A DNA stretch of 64,000 nucleotides. Source: Paenibacillus oralis. Lineage in GTDB: Bacteria > Bacillota > Bacilli > Paenibacillales > Paenibacillaceae. Position numbers and translations under genes: made by a program. Below the pieces are notes generated by a model, which searched no databases, was not told where the DNA came from, and worked only from the letters and a program-made list of their open reading frames with translations. The stretch is taken from contig NZ_RRCN01000001.1 of assembly GCF_003863965.1 (NCBI RefSeq), positions 3,492,304 to 3,556,303 of the forward strand, in the 5' to 3' direction. Shown piece after piece: positions 9,097 to 17,237 of this stretch; the first letter of the stretch is position 1, and every line of letters starts with the position of its first letter.

Positions 9097-10857
9097 GTGA
9101 GAAGACCGAAAAGGTGGTTCACTTTAAAAAATCAAATTTTCGTCGGCTTTATGCTCGCCATGGTTCTCGTGCTTACGCTCGCCAGCATCCTGACTTACAC
9201 CCAGGGCTCCGCCCTGCTGGAGAACAATGCGGAGAAGCATATCGGCCAAACCGCGCTGCAGGCCAATGGTCGGCTTGACGCTTTGCTCGCCCAGATCAAA
9301 ACGCTGTCGACGCAGGTGGCGACGGACGGCAGCATTCAGCGGCTGTTGCTTTCCGAAGTGGAGGGGACGAAGACGCCGTTTAGCGCGCGCCAATCTCTTC
9401 TGTCGATTCTGGGAAACTACCAGTCGTACGTCACGGGGATTAAATCGCTGGAGCTGTATACGACCGATTACCGGCGGCTGTTCCCGCTGAACGATATTCC
9501 GCTGCAGGACACGATCGATCCGAAGTGGATCGCCGCAGCCGATCGGGGGAAAGGGGAGCTCGTCTGGATCGGCGCCGATCCCCGCGATCCAAGCTCGGTG
9601 CTTGCGTTAAAGCGCGTCAGCCTGATCGACCGCTGGTTTTCGTCCGGGGGATATCTGATGGTGCGGATCGACCGGACCTACTTCCAGCTCCAGGAGCAGA
9701 TGAGCGGGGAAGGCGGCGAATATATTTTGCTGGTCGACGGCAATTTGCACACGATCGCTTCCAACTTCGGCCAGTCGGCAGGGGCGCTGAATCTGTCCGA
9801 ACTGCTTGCTAACGAGGGGAAAAACATTACGATCGGCGGGCAGGAATTTATTGAGGTGAAGCAAAAGTCCGAGTCTACCGGCTGGACGCTCGTTTTCTTT
9901 ACGCCGGTCAGCTACGTCACGAGCGGGATTTCCGCCTTGCGTACGGCCGTGCTCGTATCCGGCGCGATCGGGGTGCTGCTGTTTCTGATCATGTCGCTGC
10001 TGCTATCGACGATGATCACCCGGCCGATTTTCAAGCTGATCAAGGCGATGCGGGGCGCGCGCTTTGGGGTGCTGCAGCCCAACCCGATGTTCTCCAACAC
10101 GATGGAGATCAACGAGCTGAACAATACATACAACCAGATGGTCGACAACATGAACGAATTGATCCGCGTTGTTTACGAAAAGGAACTGCTGCAAAGCCGG
10201 ACGGAGTTGAAAGCGCTTCAGGCGCAAATCAATCCGCATTTTTTGTTCAATACGCTGGAGGCTTTTTATTGGTCGCTGGAGGATAAAGGCGAAGAGGAAT
10301 TGGCTGGCCTCGTCGTCAGCATGTCCAGCCTGTTCCGGTATATCATCAGCAGGCCGAATCAGGACGAATGGGTCACCGCCGAGGAAGAGCTGGAGCATGT
10401 CGAGCATTATTTACAGCTTATGGATATCCGGCTGGGCGAGCGGTTGACCTGGTCGATCGAAGCCGGCTCTTTCGGGAACGTGAAAATTCCGAAGCTGCTG
10501 ATCCAGCCGCTGGTGGAGAATGCGATTTTGCACGGCGTGGAGACGAAGGAAGTTCAAGGCGTGGTGACGGTAAACGTATCGCCTTCCGGCCGGGAAGGTT
10601 ACGTCAAAATTACGGTCCGGGACAACGGTCCCGGCATGGACGAGGAGACACTGCGCAAGTTAAGGCAGGCGATGGACGGCGGCCCGGCCCTGTCGTCCAA
10701 AGGAACCGGGTTCGGTATCGTCAACGTGCAGCGCCGGCTGCGGCTTTATTTTGATAAGGAACAAGGCGCAAGGCCAGGACTGGATGTATTTAGCCGGCCG
10801 GGAGAGGGTACGGTGGTGAGCTTTGAAATTCCGAGCGAATATGGGGGAGCGATATGA
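9097..10857 (+). CDS. Sensor histidine kinase, YesM/LytS-like
   Basis: This is a membrane sensor of 586 residues. It has TM1 at about 12-32, an extracellular sensor region (about 35-285, Cache-like), TM2 near 288-308, a HAMP region, then a His_kinase domain with the phospho-acceptor in QINPHFLFNTLEAF (His381) and an HATPase domain with LVENAILHG, DNGPGMDE and GTGFGIVNVQRRL. It starts at a GTG preceded by a run of nine or more G. It overlaps the response regulator by four bases (ATGA). In Paenibacillus such pairs normally sit beside, and control, a sugar ABC operon. Here that operon lies 1.8 kb downstream, beyond a mobile element. Confidence 0.94.
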   Translation: MRRPKRWFTLKNQIFVGFMLAMVLVLTLASILTYTQGSALLENNAEKHIGQTALQANGRLDALLAQIKTLSTQVATDGSIQRLLLSEVEGTKTPFSARQSLLSILGNYQSYVTGIKSLELYTTDYRRLFPLNDIPLQDTIDPKWIAAADRGKGELVWIGADPRDPSSVLALKRVSLIDRWFSSGGYLMVRIDRTYFQLQEQMSGEGGEYILLVDGNLHTIASNFGQSAGALNLSELLANEGKNITIGGQEFIEVKQKSESTGWTLVFFTPVSYVTSGISALRTAVLVSGAIGVLLFLIMSLLLSTMITRPIFKLIKAMRGARFGVLQPNPMFSNTMEINELNNTYNQMVDNMNELIRVVYEKELLQSRTELKALQAQINPHFLFNTLEAFYWSLEDKGEEELAGLVVSMSSLFRYIISRPNQDEWVTAEEELEHVEHYLQLMDIRLGERLTWSIEAGSFGNVKIPKLLIQPLVENAILHGVETKEVQGVVTVNVSPSGREGYVKITVRDNGPGMDEETLRKLRQAMDGGPALSSKGTGFGIVNVQRRLRLYFDKEQGARPGLDVFSRPGEGTVVSFEIPSEYGGAI

Positions 10858-11639
10858 TTCATTCCAAAACGATTCTGATCGTGGAAGATGAGCCGAGAAC
10901 GAGGCAAGGTTTTGCCAAAACGCTGGAGGCCTGGTCCTGCGGGCGCTACCGGATCGAAGCGGCGGAGAGCGGCCAGGCAGCGCTGGCGTGGCTGGAAAAC
11001 CACGCCGCTCATCTGCTGATCACGGACATCCGCATGCCGGGTATCAGCGGGCTGGAGCTGATCGAGATGCAGCAAAAGCATAAACCGTTTAAACCGGTGG
11101 CGATCATCATTTCCGGCTATCCGGAATTCGATTATGCGCAAAAAGCGATGCAGCTTGGCGTCGTCAACTATTTGCTTAAGCCGGTGGATAAGCATAAGCT
11201 TGTACAGGCCGTGGAGCAGGCGCTGACGATCGAGGACGACCGGCACCGGATCGAAACACTGGAGAAGCTGGTTGACCCGCGGCTGCTGGAGACGAAGGAG
11301 ACCGATACCCGGTACAATCCGTCGATCCGCGAAGCGCTTAGCTTTTTGGATGGGCATTTGCACGAACCGGTGACGTTACGTCAGGTGGCTGATATGCTGC
11401 ATTTGAATCCGAGTTATTTCAGCGTTTTGTTCAAGGAACAAACGGAAATGACGTTCAGCGAGTATCTCGGCCGGCTGCGGATGCTAAGGGCCAAGGAACT
11501 GCTGCTGCGCACGTCCTTGCCCGTCGGCGAAATCGCCGAACGCGTCGGGTATCAAACGGACAAATATTTTATCAAAGTGTTCAAATCGTTTGAAGGCATG
11601 AGTCCAAGCAAGTACAGAAACAGCGTAAAGAACTTTTGA
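10854..11639 (+). CDS. AraC-type response regulator, YesN-like
   Basis: This is the partner of the preceding kinase, 261 residues. An N-terminal receiver domain carries the acidic pocket (VEDEP), the phosphorylated Asp58 in LLITDIRMPG, and the Lys of LLKPVDKHK. A linker follows, then a C-terminal AraC/XylS DNA-binding domain with two helix-turn-helices (VTLRQVADMLHLNPSYFSVL and IAERVGYQTDKYFIKVFK). It probably activates the binding-protein/permease operon at 13450-16619 (inference from position). It is shorter than many YesN proteins because the region between receiver and AraC domain is brief. Confidence 0.94.
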   Translation: MIHSKTILIVEDEPRTRQGFAKTLEAWSCGRYRIEAAESGQAALAWLENHAAHLLITDIRMPGISGLELIEMQQKHKPFKPVAIIISGYPEFDYAQKAMQLGVVNYLLKPVDKHKLVQAVEQALTIEDDRHRIETLEKLVDPRLLETKETDTRYNPSIREALSFLDGHLHEPVTLRQVADMLHLNPSYFSVLFKEQTEMTFSEYLGRLRMLRAKELLLRTSLPVGEIAERVGYQTDKYFIKVFKSFEGMSPSKYRNSVKNF

Positions 11640-12011
11640 TATCTAAAGGTAAAAAATAAGGATTTTGTGATATCTCTTGATATTAAAGACTCAACTTAAT
11701 AATCAGTGCTTGACAGTCAAGCCGGCAACAGGTCGTGGCAAGAAAAGCCGGAAGGGCGTTGAAAGTGTGCGGGCAGGAGAGGCCGATGGGGTGGGTGGTC
11801 GGCAGGTCAACATCCGCTGTCTGGGCGCTTTGCACGATTATCCCGTTTTATCAGGGAAGCAGAGAAGGATATAAATTCAGGAGAAAAAGGTAAATTCAGG
11901 AGAAGAAGATATGTTTGTAAGAAGTAGTCATGTTCGAGATCATTAGATAGGTCTTTTTTGCTGCAACCTGAATCCGTTTGCATCAATGCCAGCACCGTTC
12001 AAGCACTTCTA

Positions 12012-12914
12012 TCAGGCTGCAGCCGCAAGGGGCTGGTTCGGTTGGCGCGCGATCAGCCGGCGGTAAGGAATCGCCGGAATCGCCACACACATGCGCAGCA
12101 ACTTCTGCCGCATCGTTTCTTCCGCTCCGGGCCGGCGCAGCGAGCGGCGTACGGTGTACTCGTTTAGGTACGCCTGCAGATGCTTCAGTCCCAAGGCTAT
12201 ATACGTACTCTTCAGCGATTCCCACGCCTCTCTCACCACTTTCCGCAAGGGCGCATACAGCCGAAAGGCTAGGGGGAACGACTCTACCGCCGATGTACGG
12301 ACATCCACATGCCTGTTGATGAACGCGGCGAGTTCGTGACGGTTTGCCCTTTGTCCGTCTCCTCTCTTATGCGGCACCAGACGGATTTTGACCTGCTCCG
12401 GCTCGCCCGACTCCGTGACCGTGCATCCCGCTACGACCGCCGAGGCGTACGGATGCGAAAACTGAAACCGGGACGGATTGCGCCCGTACAGATCGTTGTT
12501 CACCTTTACTTTTCCGCAGAGCAGCTCCCGGATATCGAACTCCCCGACGGCATGGCGTATTTTGTGCAGCATCAACCAGGCGGTTTTGTAGGTGACCCGG
12601 ATCACCTGGCTCAGCCGCAACGCCGAGATGCCGTCAGGGAGCAGGAACAACTCCAGCGCATTGAACCACTTGAGCAGGGGCAAATGCGTTCCTTCAAAAA
12701 TCGTGCCGACCAAAGCCGACGTTTGATGCTTGCACTTTCCGCACTCGAACAAGGGGATATGCCGGGAGGTCAGACGGCTGCACCGGGTGTGAGCGCAGCG
12801 CGGGCAGACGAAGCCGTTCGGCCACTTCATCGCGATCACTGCCTCCATGCAGGCCTGCTCGCTGTTATAACGGCTGCTGAATGGTTGAAGTTCCGTTCCC
12901 GCATTGACCTCCAT
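12012..12914 (-). CDS. IS1595-family transposase-like protein, catalytic site degenerate
   Basis: The protein has 300 residues. Its N-terminal zinc ribbon (CPRC at about 37-40, then CGKC, with FEGTHLPLLKWFNALELFL after it) is typical of IS1595 transposases. The C-terminal end keeps the family signature (ESLKSTYIALGLKHLQAYLNEY). At the first catalytic position, where the family has V-x-V-D-E-x-Y-x-G, this protein reads VKVNNDLYG, so the Asp appears replaced by Asn. The frame is intact, the start has a GGGGGG ribosome site, and the promoter carries two LexA-like boxes. This fits a maintained, perhaps domesticated, gene better than a decaying transposase, but activity cannot be judged without alignment. 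Confidence 0.8.
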   Translation of the reverse strand: MEVNAGTELQPFSSRYNSEQACMEAVIAMKWPNGFVCPRCAHTRCSRLTSRHIPLFECGKCKHQTSALVGTIFEGTHLPLLKWFNALELFLLPDGISALRLSQVIRVTYKTAWLMLHKIRHAVGEFDIRELLCGKVKVNNDLYGRNPSRFQFSHPYASAVVAGCTVTESGEPEQVKIRLVPHKRGDGQRANRHELAAFINRHVDVRTSAVESFPLAFRLYAPLRKVVREAWESLKSTYIALGLKHLQAYLNEYTVRRSLRRPGAEETMRQKLLRMCVAIPAIPYRRLIARQPNQPLAAAA

Positions 12915-12943
12915 GTTCGCTTGCCCCCCGAATCAAGATTACA

Positions 12944-12987
12944 CGAACGCGTGTTCGATTTATTTTATTATACCAAACATACGTTCC
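12944..12987 (-). promoter_or_regulatory. Promoter with two LexA-like boxes for the transposase-like gene
   Basis: Read on the minus strand, GAACGTATGTTT (complement of 12975-12986) is followed directly by an extended -10, TGG TATAAT (TATAAT complement of 12967-12972). CGAACGCGTGTTCG (12944-12957) lies just downstream. Both resemble the Bacillus LexA site CGAAC-N4-GTTCG. The arrangement almost repeats that at 33749-33768. Confidence 0.65.
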
Positions 12988-13130
12988 TAAATCAAGCCGA
13001 ACATCTCACCTGAACCGCCTCATTTTTTCCTTATTAATCCTTACCCTAGCCCCTAACACCTGCCCACTGAATGAAAGGGATAATCGTGCAAAGCAGCATG
13101 CAGGGACACCAAGACACGAAGACACGAATG

Positions 13131-13298
13131 CTATAAAACAAAGAAACTTCTCCGATTTCGCTTTGCGGTAGTTGACTTAATTCGTGAATTTGCTCCCGTT
13201 TCTTCAAAAAGTTCACGTTTAGCCGTTTCATTGATTTGTTCATGTAGTTCTCTTGCCTCCAGGTATTTTCCAAGTTTTACGTCATGCAGGAATATTGC
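13131..13298 (-). pseudogene. Remnant of a Nudix hydrolase
   Basis: In one minus-strand frame a 55-codon stretch between two stops contains ETAKRELFEETGA, the REL-x-EE-x-G core of a Nudix box, preceded by a plausible start of the box. No N-terminal or C-terminal parts of a Nudix protein were found on either side. The fragment ends 38 bp from the inverted repeat of the IS1595-like element. An overlapping frame has a ribosome site and ATG but shows no recognisable domain. Confidence 0.5.
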
Positions 13299-13401
13299 TC
13301 ATTTTGAACGTATTTTCATAATATGAAACAACCTAATAAAAGTGGAATTTTAGCTAATGAGCGTGATCTTATGGGGACGAAACGAAGGTGCTAGAATTCA
13401 G

Positions 13402-13428
13402 GTTAAGCGGTTACATGAAACCGTTAAT
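13402..13428. promoter_or_regulatory. Palindrome upstream of the ABC operon
   Basis: CGGTT-A-CATG-A-AACCG, flanked by TTAA on both sides, lies 22 bases before the start of the binding-protein gene. It could be an operator or a leader hairpin. Nothing in the sequence identifies the protein that would bind it. Confidence 0.4.
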
Positions 13429-13449
13429 AATGATGGGGGGATGTAACAA

Positions 13450-14811
13450 ATGTCCAACAAAAAGACAGCATCAATCCTTTTGATTGCGCTTTCACTGTTG
13501 CTGGTGCTCGCCGGCTGCGGCGGGAAATCGAACGGCGGCGCGGCGAGCGGCGGCGGAGGAAATGCGGGCGCCAATGCCGGCGGTGAAGCAGTCAAACCGG
13601 CGGACGGCGAGAAAGTCACCATCAAGTTCATGCATCTGTGGCCGCAGGGCAGCTCGGCCCAGCAAAATAAACTGGTCAACGAAATTATTACCCAATATCA
13701 AACCGACCATCCGAACGTGACGATTCAGCAGGAAGTGCTGGAAAACGAACAATACAAAAACAAGCTGAAAATTTTGTCCGCTTCGAACGAGCTTCCCGAT
13801 GTCGGCGTGACCTGGGCGGCAGGCTTTATGGATCCGTACGTCAAAGGAAACCTGTTTACCCCGCTCGACGATTTGCTGGACGGCGGGTTGAAGGATAAAT
13901 TCGTTCCGGGCACGACCGATGCTTACGCCGTGGGCGGAAAAACGTACGGTCTGCCGATCGAACTAAATATTTCGCCGATTTATTACAACAAAGCGATTTT
14001 CGAAAAATACAATTTGCAAGTGCCGCAAACGTACGATCAATTTTTGCAAGTTGTGAAAACGTTGTCAGATAACGGTGTGGCTCCAATTGCCCTCGGCAAC
14101 AAAGACCGCTGGACCGGCTCGCTGTGGTATATGTATTTGGCGGATCGCCTCGGCGGACCGGAAACACTTAAGAAAGCGATCGACCGTTCCGGGTCGTTTG
14201 AAGACCCTGCGCTGATCCAGGCCGCTGCGGAAATTCAAAAGCTGGTGGATATGAGCGCGTTTAACAAAGGGTTTAACGGCTTATCCAACGATGAAGGCAA
14301 ATCCGAATTCATGAACGAAAAAGCGGCGATGTACCTGATGGGCACCTGGGAAATTCCGAACTTCACGACGAATCCGGACGTACCGCAGGAATTTAAAGAC
14401 AAGGTGGGCTTCTTCAAATTCCCGACGGTGGAAGGCGGCAAAGGCGACATCAACAGCTGGGTCGGCGGTCCGGGCGTAGGCTTGTTCGTCGCCGAAAATT
14501 CCAAAGTCAAAGACGAAGCGAAAAAATTCGTGGAGTACTTCATCGGCAAATGGGGCGCGGAATCGGTCAGCACGGCGGGGGTTATTCCGGCCACGAAAGT
14601 GGACACCTCTTCTTCCGATCTCCCGCAAATGTACATCGACTTGCTGAACGAGTTGAACAATGCCAGCAACCTGACGTTGTTCGCCGACGTGCAAATGAAA
14701 CCGAACGCGGCGCAAACGCATTTGAACATGATTCAAGCGCTGTTCGGCAAAGCGGTCACGCCGGAGGATTTCGCCAAGGAGCATGAAGCGGCCCTGCAAA
14801 AAGGGGAGTAA
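13450..14811 (+). CDS. Sugar-binding lipoprotein of second ABC importer
   Basis: This is an extracellular solute-binding protein of 453 residues. Its signal peptide has the lipobox LLVLAGC (Cys at about 24), followed by a long Gly/Ala-rich tether. Mature-domain features include VTIKFMHLWPQGSSAQQNK, NELPDVGVTWAAGFMDPYV and TYGLPIELNISPIYYNKAIF. The ATG follows a GGGGGG ribosome site. It is the first gene of an SBP-permease-permease operon ending at a terminator near 16660. It is probably controlled by the YesM/YesN pair at 9097-11639. No glycosidase is attached to this operon, so the sugar is unknown. Confidence 0.95.
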   Translation: MSNKKTASILLIALSLLLVLAGCGGKSNGGAASGGGGNAGANAGGEAVKPADGEKVTIKFMHLWPQGSSAQQNKLVNEIITQYQTDHPNVTIQQEVLENEQYKNKLKILSASNELPDVGVTWAAGFMDPYVKGNLFTPLDDLLDGGLKDKFVPGTTDAYAVGGKTYGLPIELNISPIYYNKAIFEKYNLQVPQTYDQFLQVVKTLSDNGVAPIALGNKDRWTGSLWYMYLADRLGGPETLKKAIDRSGSFEDPALIQAAAEIQKLVDMSAFNKGFNGLSNDEGKSEFMNEKAAMYLMGTWEIPNFTTNPDVPQEFKDKVGFFKFPTVEGGKGDINSWVGGPGVGLFVAENSKVKDEAKKFVEYFIGKWGAESVSTAGVIPATKVDTSSSDLPQMYIDLLNELNNASNLTLFADVQMKPNAAQTHLNMIQALFGKAVTPEDFAKEHEAALQKGE

Positions 14812-14836
14812 GGCATAATAGAAAGGAAGAAACCTT

Positions 14837-15718
14837 ATGAATAGGGTCATGTCGAATAAATGGGTCATTGCGCTGTATGTGCTGCCTTCTCTTTTGTTGA
14901 TTATGGCCATGATCTATATCCCCATCGTACTGACCGGTTACTACGGGTTGATGGACTGGGACGGCATCGGTGCGATGACGTTTGTCGGCCTTGCCAACTA
15001 CAGCACGCTCGTGAAAGATCCGATGTTTTGGCAAAGCGCCTACCATTCCTTGCTGCTGGCCGTTTTCTCGGGGGTTAGCCTGATCGGTTACCTGCTGATT
15101 GCGCTCGTCTTGTCCGGAAAGATTAAAGGGGCCAACCTGTTTCGGAAAATTTACCTGATTCCGATGCTGTTGTCTTCGGTCGCCATCGCCCAGCTGTGGC
15201 TGAAAATTTACCACCCTTCGAGTGGGGTGCTCAATAGCTTCCTCACCTCGATCGGCATTACGGACGCGCCGTCCTGGCTGGCGGAGCCGTCGATGGTGCT
15301 GTACGCTCTGTTCGTGCCGATTATCTGGCAGTATGCCGGCTTTTACATCCTGATCTATTACGCCGCGCTGAAGAACATCCCGGAATCGCTGGTGGAAGCG
15401 GCGCGCATCGACGGCGCGGGCGCGATGTCGATCGCCTTTCGCATCAAGCTGCCTCTGATCGTGGAAGTCATTAAAGTGACGATTGTACTCGCTATCGTAG
15501 GTTCGCTTAAATATTTCGATCTGATCTATGTCATGACCGACGGGGGACCCAACGGAGCGAGCGAAGTGATGGCCTCCTACATGTACCACCAGGCTTTCCG
15601 CGGTTTCGACTTCGGTTACGGCAGTGCGATCGGGTTCTCGCTGCTGCTGATCTGTCTGGTTGCGACATGGCTGATCCGCAAATTAACGGCCTCGGACGAC
15701 ACGGTTCAATATTCCTAA
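14837..15718 (+). CDS. Sugar ABC transporter permease (MalF/UgpA type)
   Basis: This is a permease subunit of 293 residues with six predicted membrane segments. The EAA loop is EAARIDGAGAMSIAFRIKLP near residues 195-215. The C-terminal LTDG-like region (VMTDGGPNGASEVMASYMY) is typical of MalF/UgpA subunits. It follows the binding protein by 25 bp with an AAAGGAAG ribosome site and precedes the second permease by 16 bp. All three genes form one transcription unit. Confidence 0.95.
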   Translation: MNRVMSNKWVIALYVLPSLLLIMAMIYIPIVLTGYYGLMDWDGIGAMTFVGLANYSTLVKDPMFWQSAYHSLLLAVFSGVSLIGYLLIALVLSGKIKGANLFRKIYLIPMLLSSVAIAQLWLKIYHPSSGVLNSFLTSIGITDAPSWLAEPSMVLYALFVPIIWQYAGFYILIYYAALKNIPESLVEAARIDGAGAMSIAFRIKLPLIVEVIKVTIVLAIVGSLKYFDLIYVMTDGGPNGASEVMASYMYHQAFRGFDFGYGSAIGFSLLLICLVATWLIRKLTASDDTVQYS

Positions 15719-15734
15719 GGAGGAGGGGCCACTG

Positions 15735-16619
15735 ATGGAAATGGAAAAATCGATCCGTTTGGAACCGGCGGTGTCCGGTCCCGGTCTGCAGCTCGGCCGC
15801 AAGCTGGGGTACGGCCTGCTTTATATCGTGCTCGTCCTTGTGGCGGCGATGCAAATTTTGCCGCTGATTTGGCTGCTGTTCTTTTCGCTGAAAAACAATC
15901 AGGAAGTTTTCAATATGCCGCCTTTTTCCATCCCGGCGCATCCCCGCTGGGAGAACTACGAAAAGGTGTGGACTCAGGGCAACATCAGCGTTTATTTCCT
16001 GAACAGCGTATGGATCACCGTCGTATCACTTATCTTGACCGTACTGCTCGCCAGCTTCGTCACCTTTGCCATCACCCGCATGAAATGGAAAGGCAGCTCG
16101 TTTGTCCTCGGTCTATTTATGGTCGGGATGATGATTCCCGTGCACTCGACGCTGATTCCGCTGTTTAGTCTGTTTTTGAAAATCGGCCTGACGGACCATC
16201 CGCTGTCGGTCATCCTTTCCTATGCCGCGTTTAACCTGCCGATCACGATTATGATTTTGCTCGGGTTTTATTACGCGCTGCCGAAGGAAGTGGAGGAGGC
16301 CGCCATTATGGACGGCTGCTCGATCCACCGGATGTTCTTCCGGATCATCCTGCCGATGACCGCTTCGGTGCTGTCGACAACGGCGATCATCAACATGATC
16401 TATAATTGGAACGAATTTATTTTCGTCAACACATTCATCAGCTCGGACCACTTCAAAACGCTGACGGTGGGCGTCCAGAACTTCATCGGCCAGTATACGA
16501 CCGATTGGGGCGCGATCGGAGCGACGCTGATGATCAGCATTTTGCCGATTTTGCTTGCCTTTTTCATCATGAGCAACCGCATTGTGGAAGGCATCGCCGC
16601 GGGATCGGTCAAAGGTTGA
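15735..16619 (+). CDS. Sugar ABC transporter permease (MalG/AraQ type)
   Basis: This is the partner permease of 294 residues, with an N-terminal cytoplasmic extension of about 30 residues, then six membrane segments. The EAA loop is EEAAIMDGCSIHRMFFRIIL and the C-terminus IVEGIAAGSVKG matches the permease at 562-1389. AGGAGG lies 7 bases before the ATG. It is the last gene of the operon, followed by a terminator shared with the convergent sigma-like pair. As in the first transporter, no ATPase gene is present. Confidence 0.95.
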   Translation: MEMEKSIRLEPAVSGPGLQLGRKLGYGLLYIVLVLVAAMQILPLIWLLFFSLKNNQEVFNMPPFSIPAHPRWENYEKVWTQGNISVYFLNSVWITVVSLILTVLLASFVTFAITRMKWKGSSFVLGLFMVGMMIPVHSTLIPLFSLFLKIGLTDHPLSVILSYAAFNLPITIMILLGFYYALPKEVEEAAIMDGCSIHRMFFRIILPMTASVLSTTAIINMIYNWNEFIFVNTFISSDHFKTLTVGVQNFIGQYTTDWGAIGATLMISILPILLAFFIMSNRIVEGIAAGSVKG

Positions 16620-16632
16620 AATGAAATCGGTG

Positions 16633-16665
16633 AACCTTGAATGGCTTCGGCCTTTCAAGGTTTTT
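16633..16665. terminator. Terminator between convergent operons
   Basis: AACCTTGAA-TGGC-TTCG-GCC-TTTCAAGG is followed by TTTTT. The hairpin serves the plus-strand ABC operon and also overlaps the stop codon of the minus-strand gene ending at 16655. Confidence 0.8.
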
Positions 16666-16873
16666 CTGCTTGAACATACTCCAATAACCCCGTAATCAGG
16701 TGCGAAACAGCGTCTTCCTTGGGAATACGGATTTTCCTGCTGATCTTCTCTATATCCTCCTGAAACAACGCAATAATTCTCAGCATTGCTTCCGGTTGCT
16801 GTTGTTTCGCAGCTTGTACAAGCATTACAAATTCGCGATCTGTGATAGCTGTTGCAGCATTTTTTTCTTCCAT
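16655..16873 (-). CDS. Small sigma-region-2-like protein (RsoA / HTH_16-like)
   Basis: The 72-residue product reads like the helical start of a sigma-70 factor: EFVMLVQAAKQQQPEAMLRI, IALFQEDIEKIS, then IPKEDAVSHLITGLLEY. Proteins of this size and pattern occur as HTH_16 partners and as RsoA, the co-sigma of SigO in B. subtilis (family knowledge; similarity judged by eye). The gene overlaps the preceding one by 49 bp. An internal ATG at 16825 forms a TAATG junction with the upstream stop and is an alternative start, but it would cut into the helical domain. Together with the upstream gene it could form a two-subunit sigma factor. Confidence 0.6.
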   Translation of the reverse strand: MEEKNAATAITDREFVMLVQAAKQQQPEAMLRIIALFQEDIEKISRKIRIPKEDAVSHLITGLLEYVQAEKP

Positions 16874-17166
16874 TTGCTCACCGCCTGTTGGCTTATCTGA
16901 AGTTGTGCCGCCACCTCGGCTTCGGTCAATTCCTGGATGTAGAGTTTGTGGAGAATGGTTTTTCCCTTTTCGGGCAACGAATGCAGGAGCTGTTGCACCA
17001 AAATGCGGGTGTCACTGGTCTCGGAAAAGTGTTGTTGTCCGGAAATATTGTCAAATAACGAACATTCATGACGACGCATTTTTCTGTACCGGTACTGCAT
17101 ACGCCAGCCAATCCGGTACAACTCCTTCCGGTAGCGTTCAACCACGAGCGTCTCCTTTTTATCCAT
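16825..17166 (-). CDS. Sigma-70 region-4-like protein
   Basis: The 113-residue product has a basic N-terminal half and a C-terminal region 4 helix-turn-helix: LLHSLPEKGKTILHKLYIQELTEAEVAAQL followed by ISQQAVSKWKKKMLQQL. Region 2 is lacking; a region-2-like protein is encoded immediately downstream in an overlapping frame. The layout resembles split sigma systems such as SigO-RsoA or the small sigma-like pairs of conjugative elements. The promoter (about 17254-17282, minus strand) has a -10 TATAAT, a weaker -35 TTGGGA 17 bases away, and a LexA-like box at the expected start site. Target promoters are unknown. Confidence 0.7.
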   Translation of the reverse strand: MDKKETLVVERYRKELYRIGWRMQYRYRKMRRHECSLFDNISGQQHFSETSDTRILVQQLLHSLPEKGKTILHKLYIQELTEAEVAAQLQISQQAVSKWKKKMLQQLSQIANL

Positions 17167-17237
17167 AAATCATTCCCCCTTTCATGTGCCCTCTAATAAA
17201 TAGGGCGTTTTACGGATGAGCTTTACAACCAAAACAG

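Larger units (their letters stand above)
11815..13093. mobile_element. IS1595-like element bounded by inverted repeats
   Basis: CTTTGCACGATTATCCC (11828-11844) and its exact complement GGGATAATCGTGCAAAG (13077-13093) flank a single transposase-like gene on the minus strand. Similarity of the left end to the solo element at 35186-35265 extends outwards to about 11815. I could not find an obvious target duplication. The element separates the YesM/YesN genes from the ABC operon they probably control. On the right side it abuts a truncated Nudix-like fragment. Confidence 0.6.

Noticed and set aside
13046..13273. A 75-codon minus-strand frame with a ribosome site next to the mobile element
   Set aside because: It runs into the inverted repeat and shows no domain; the overlapping Nudix remnant explains the sequence better.
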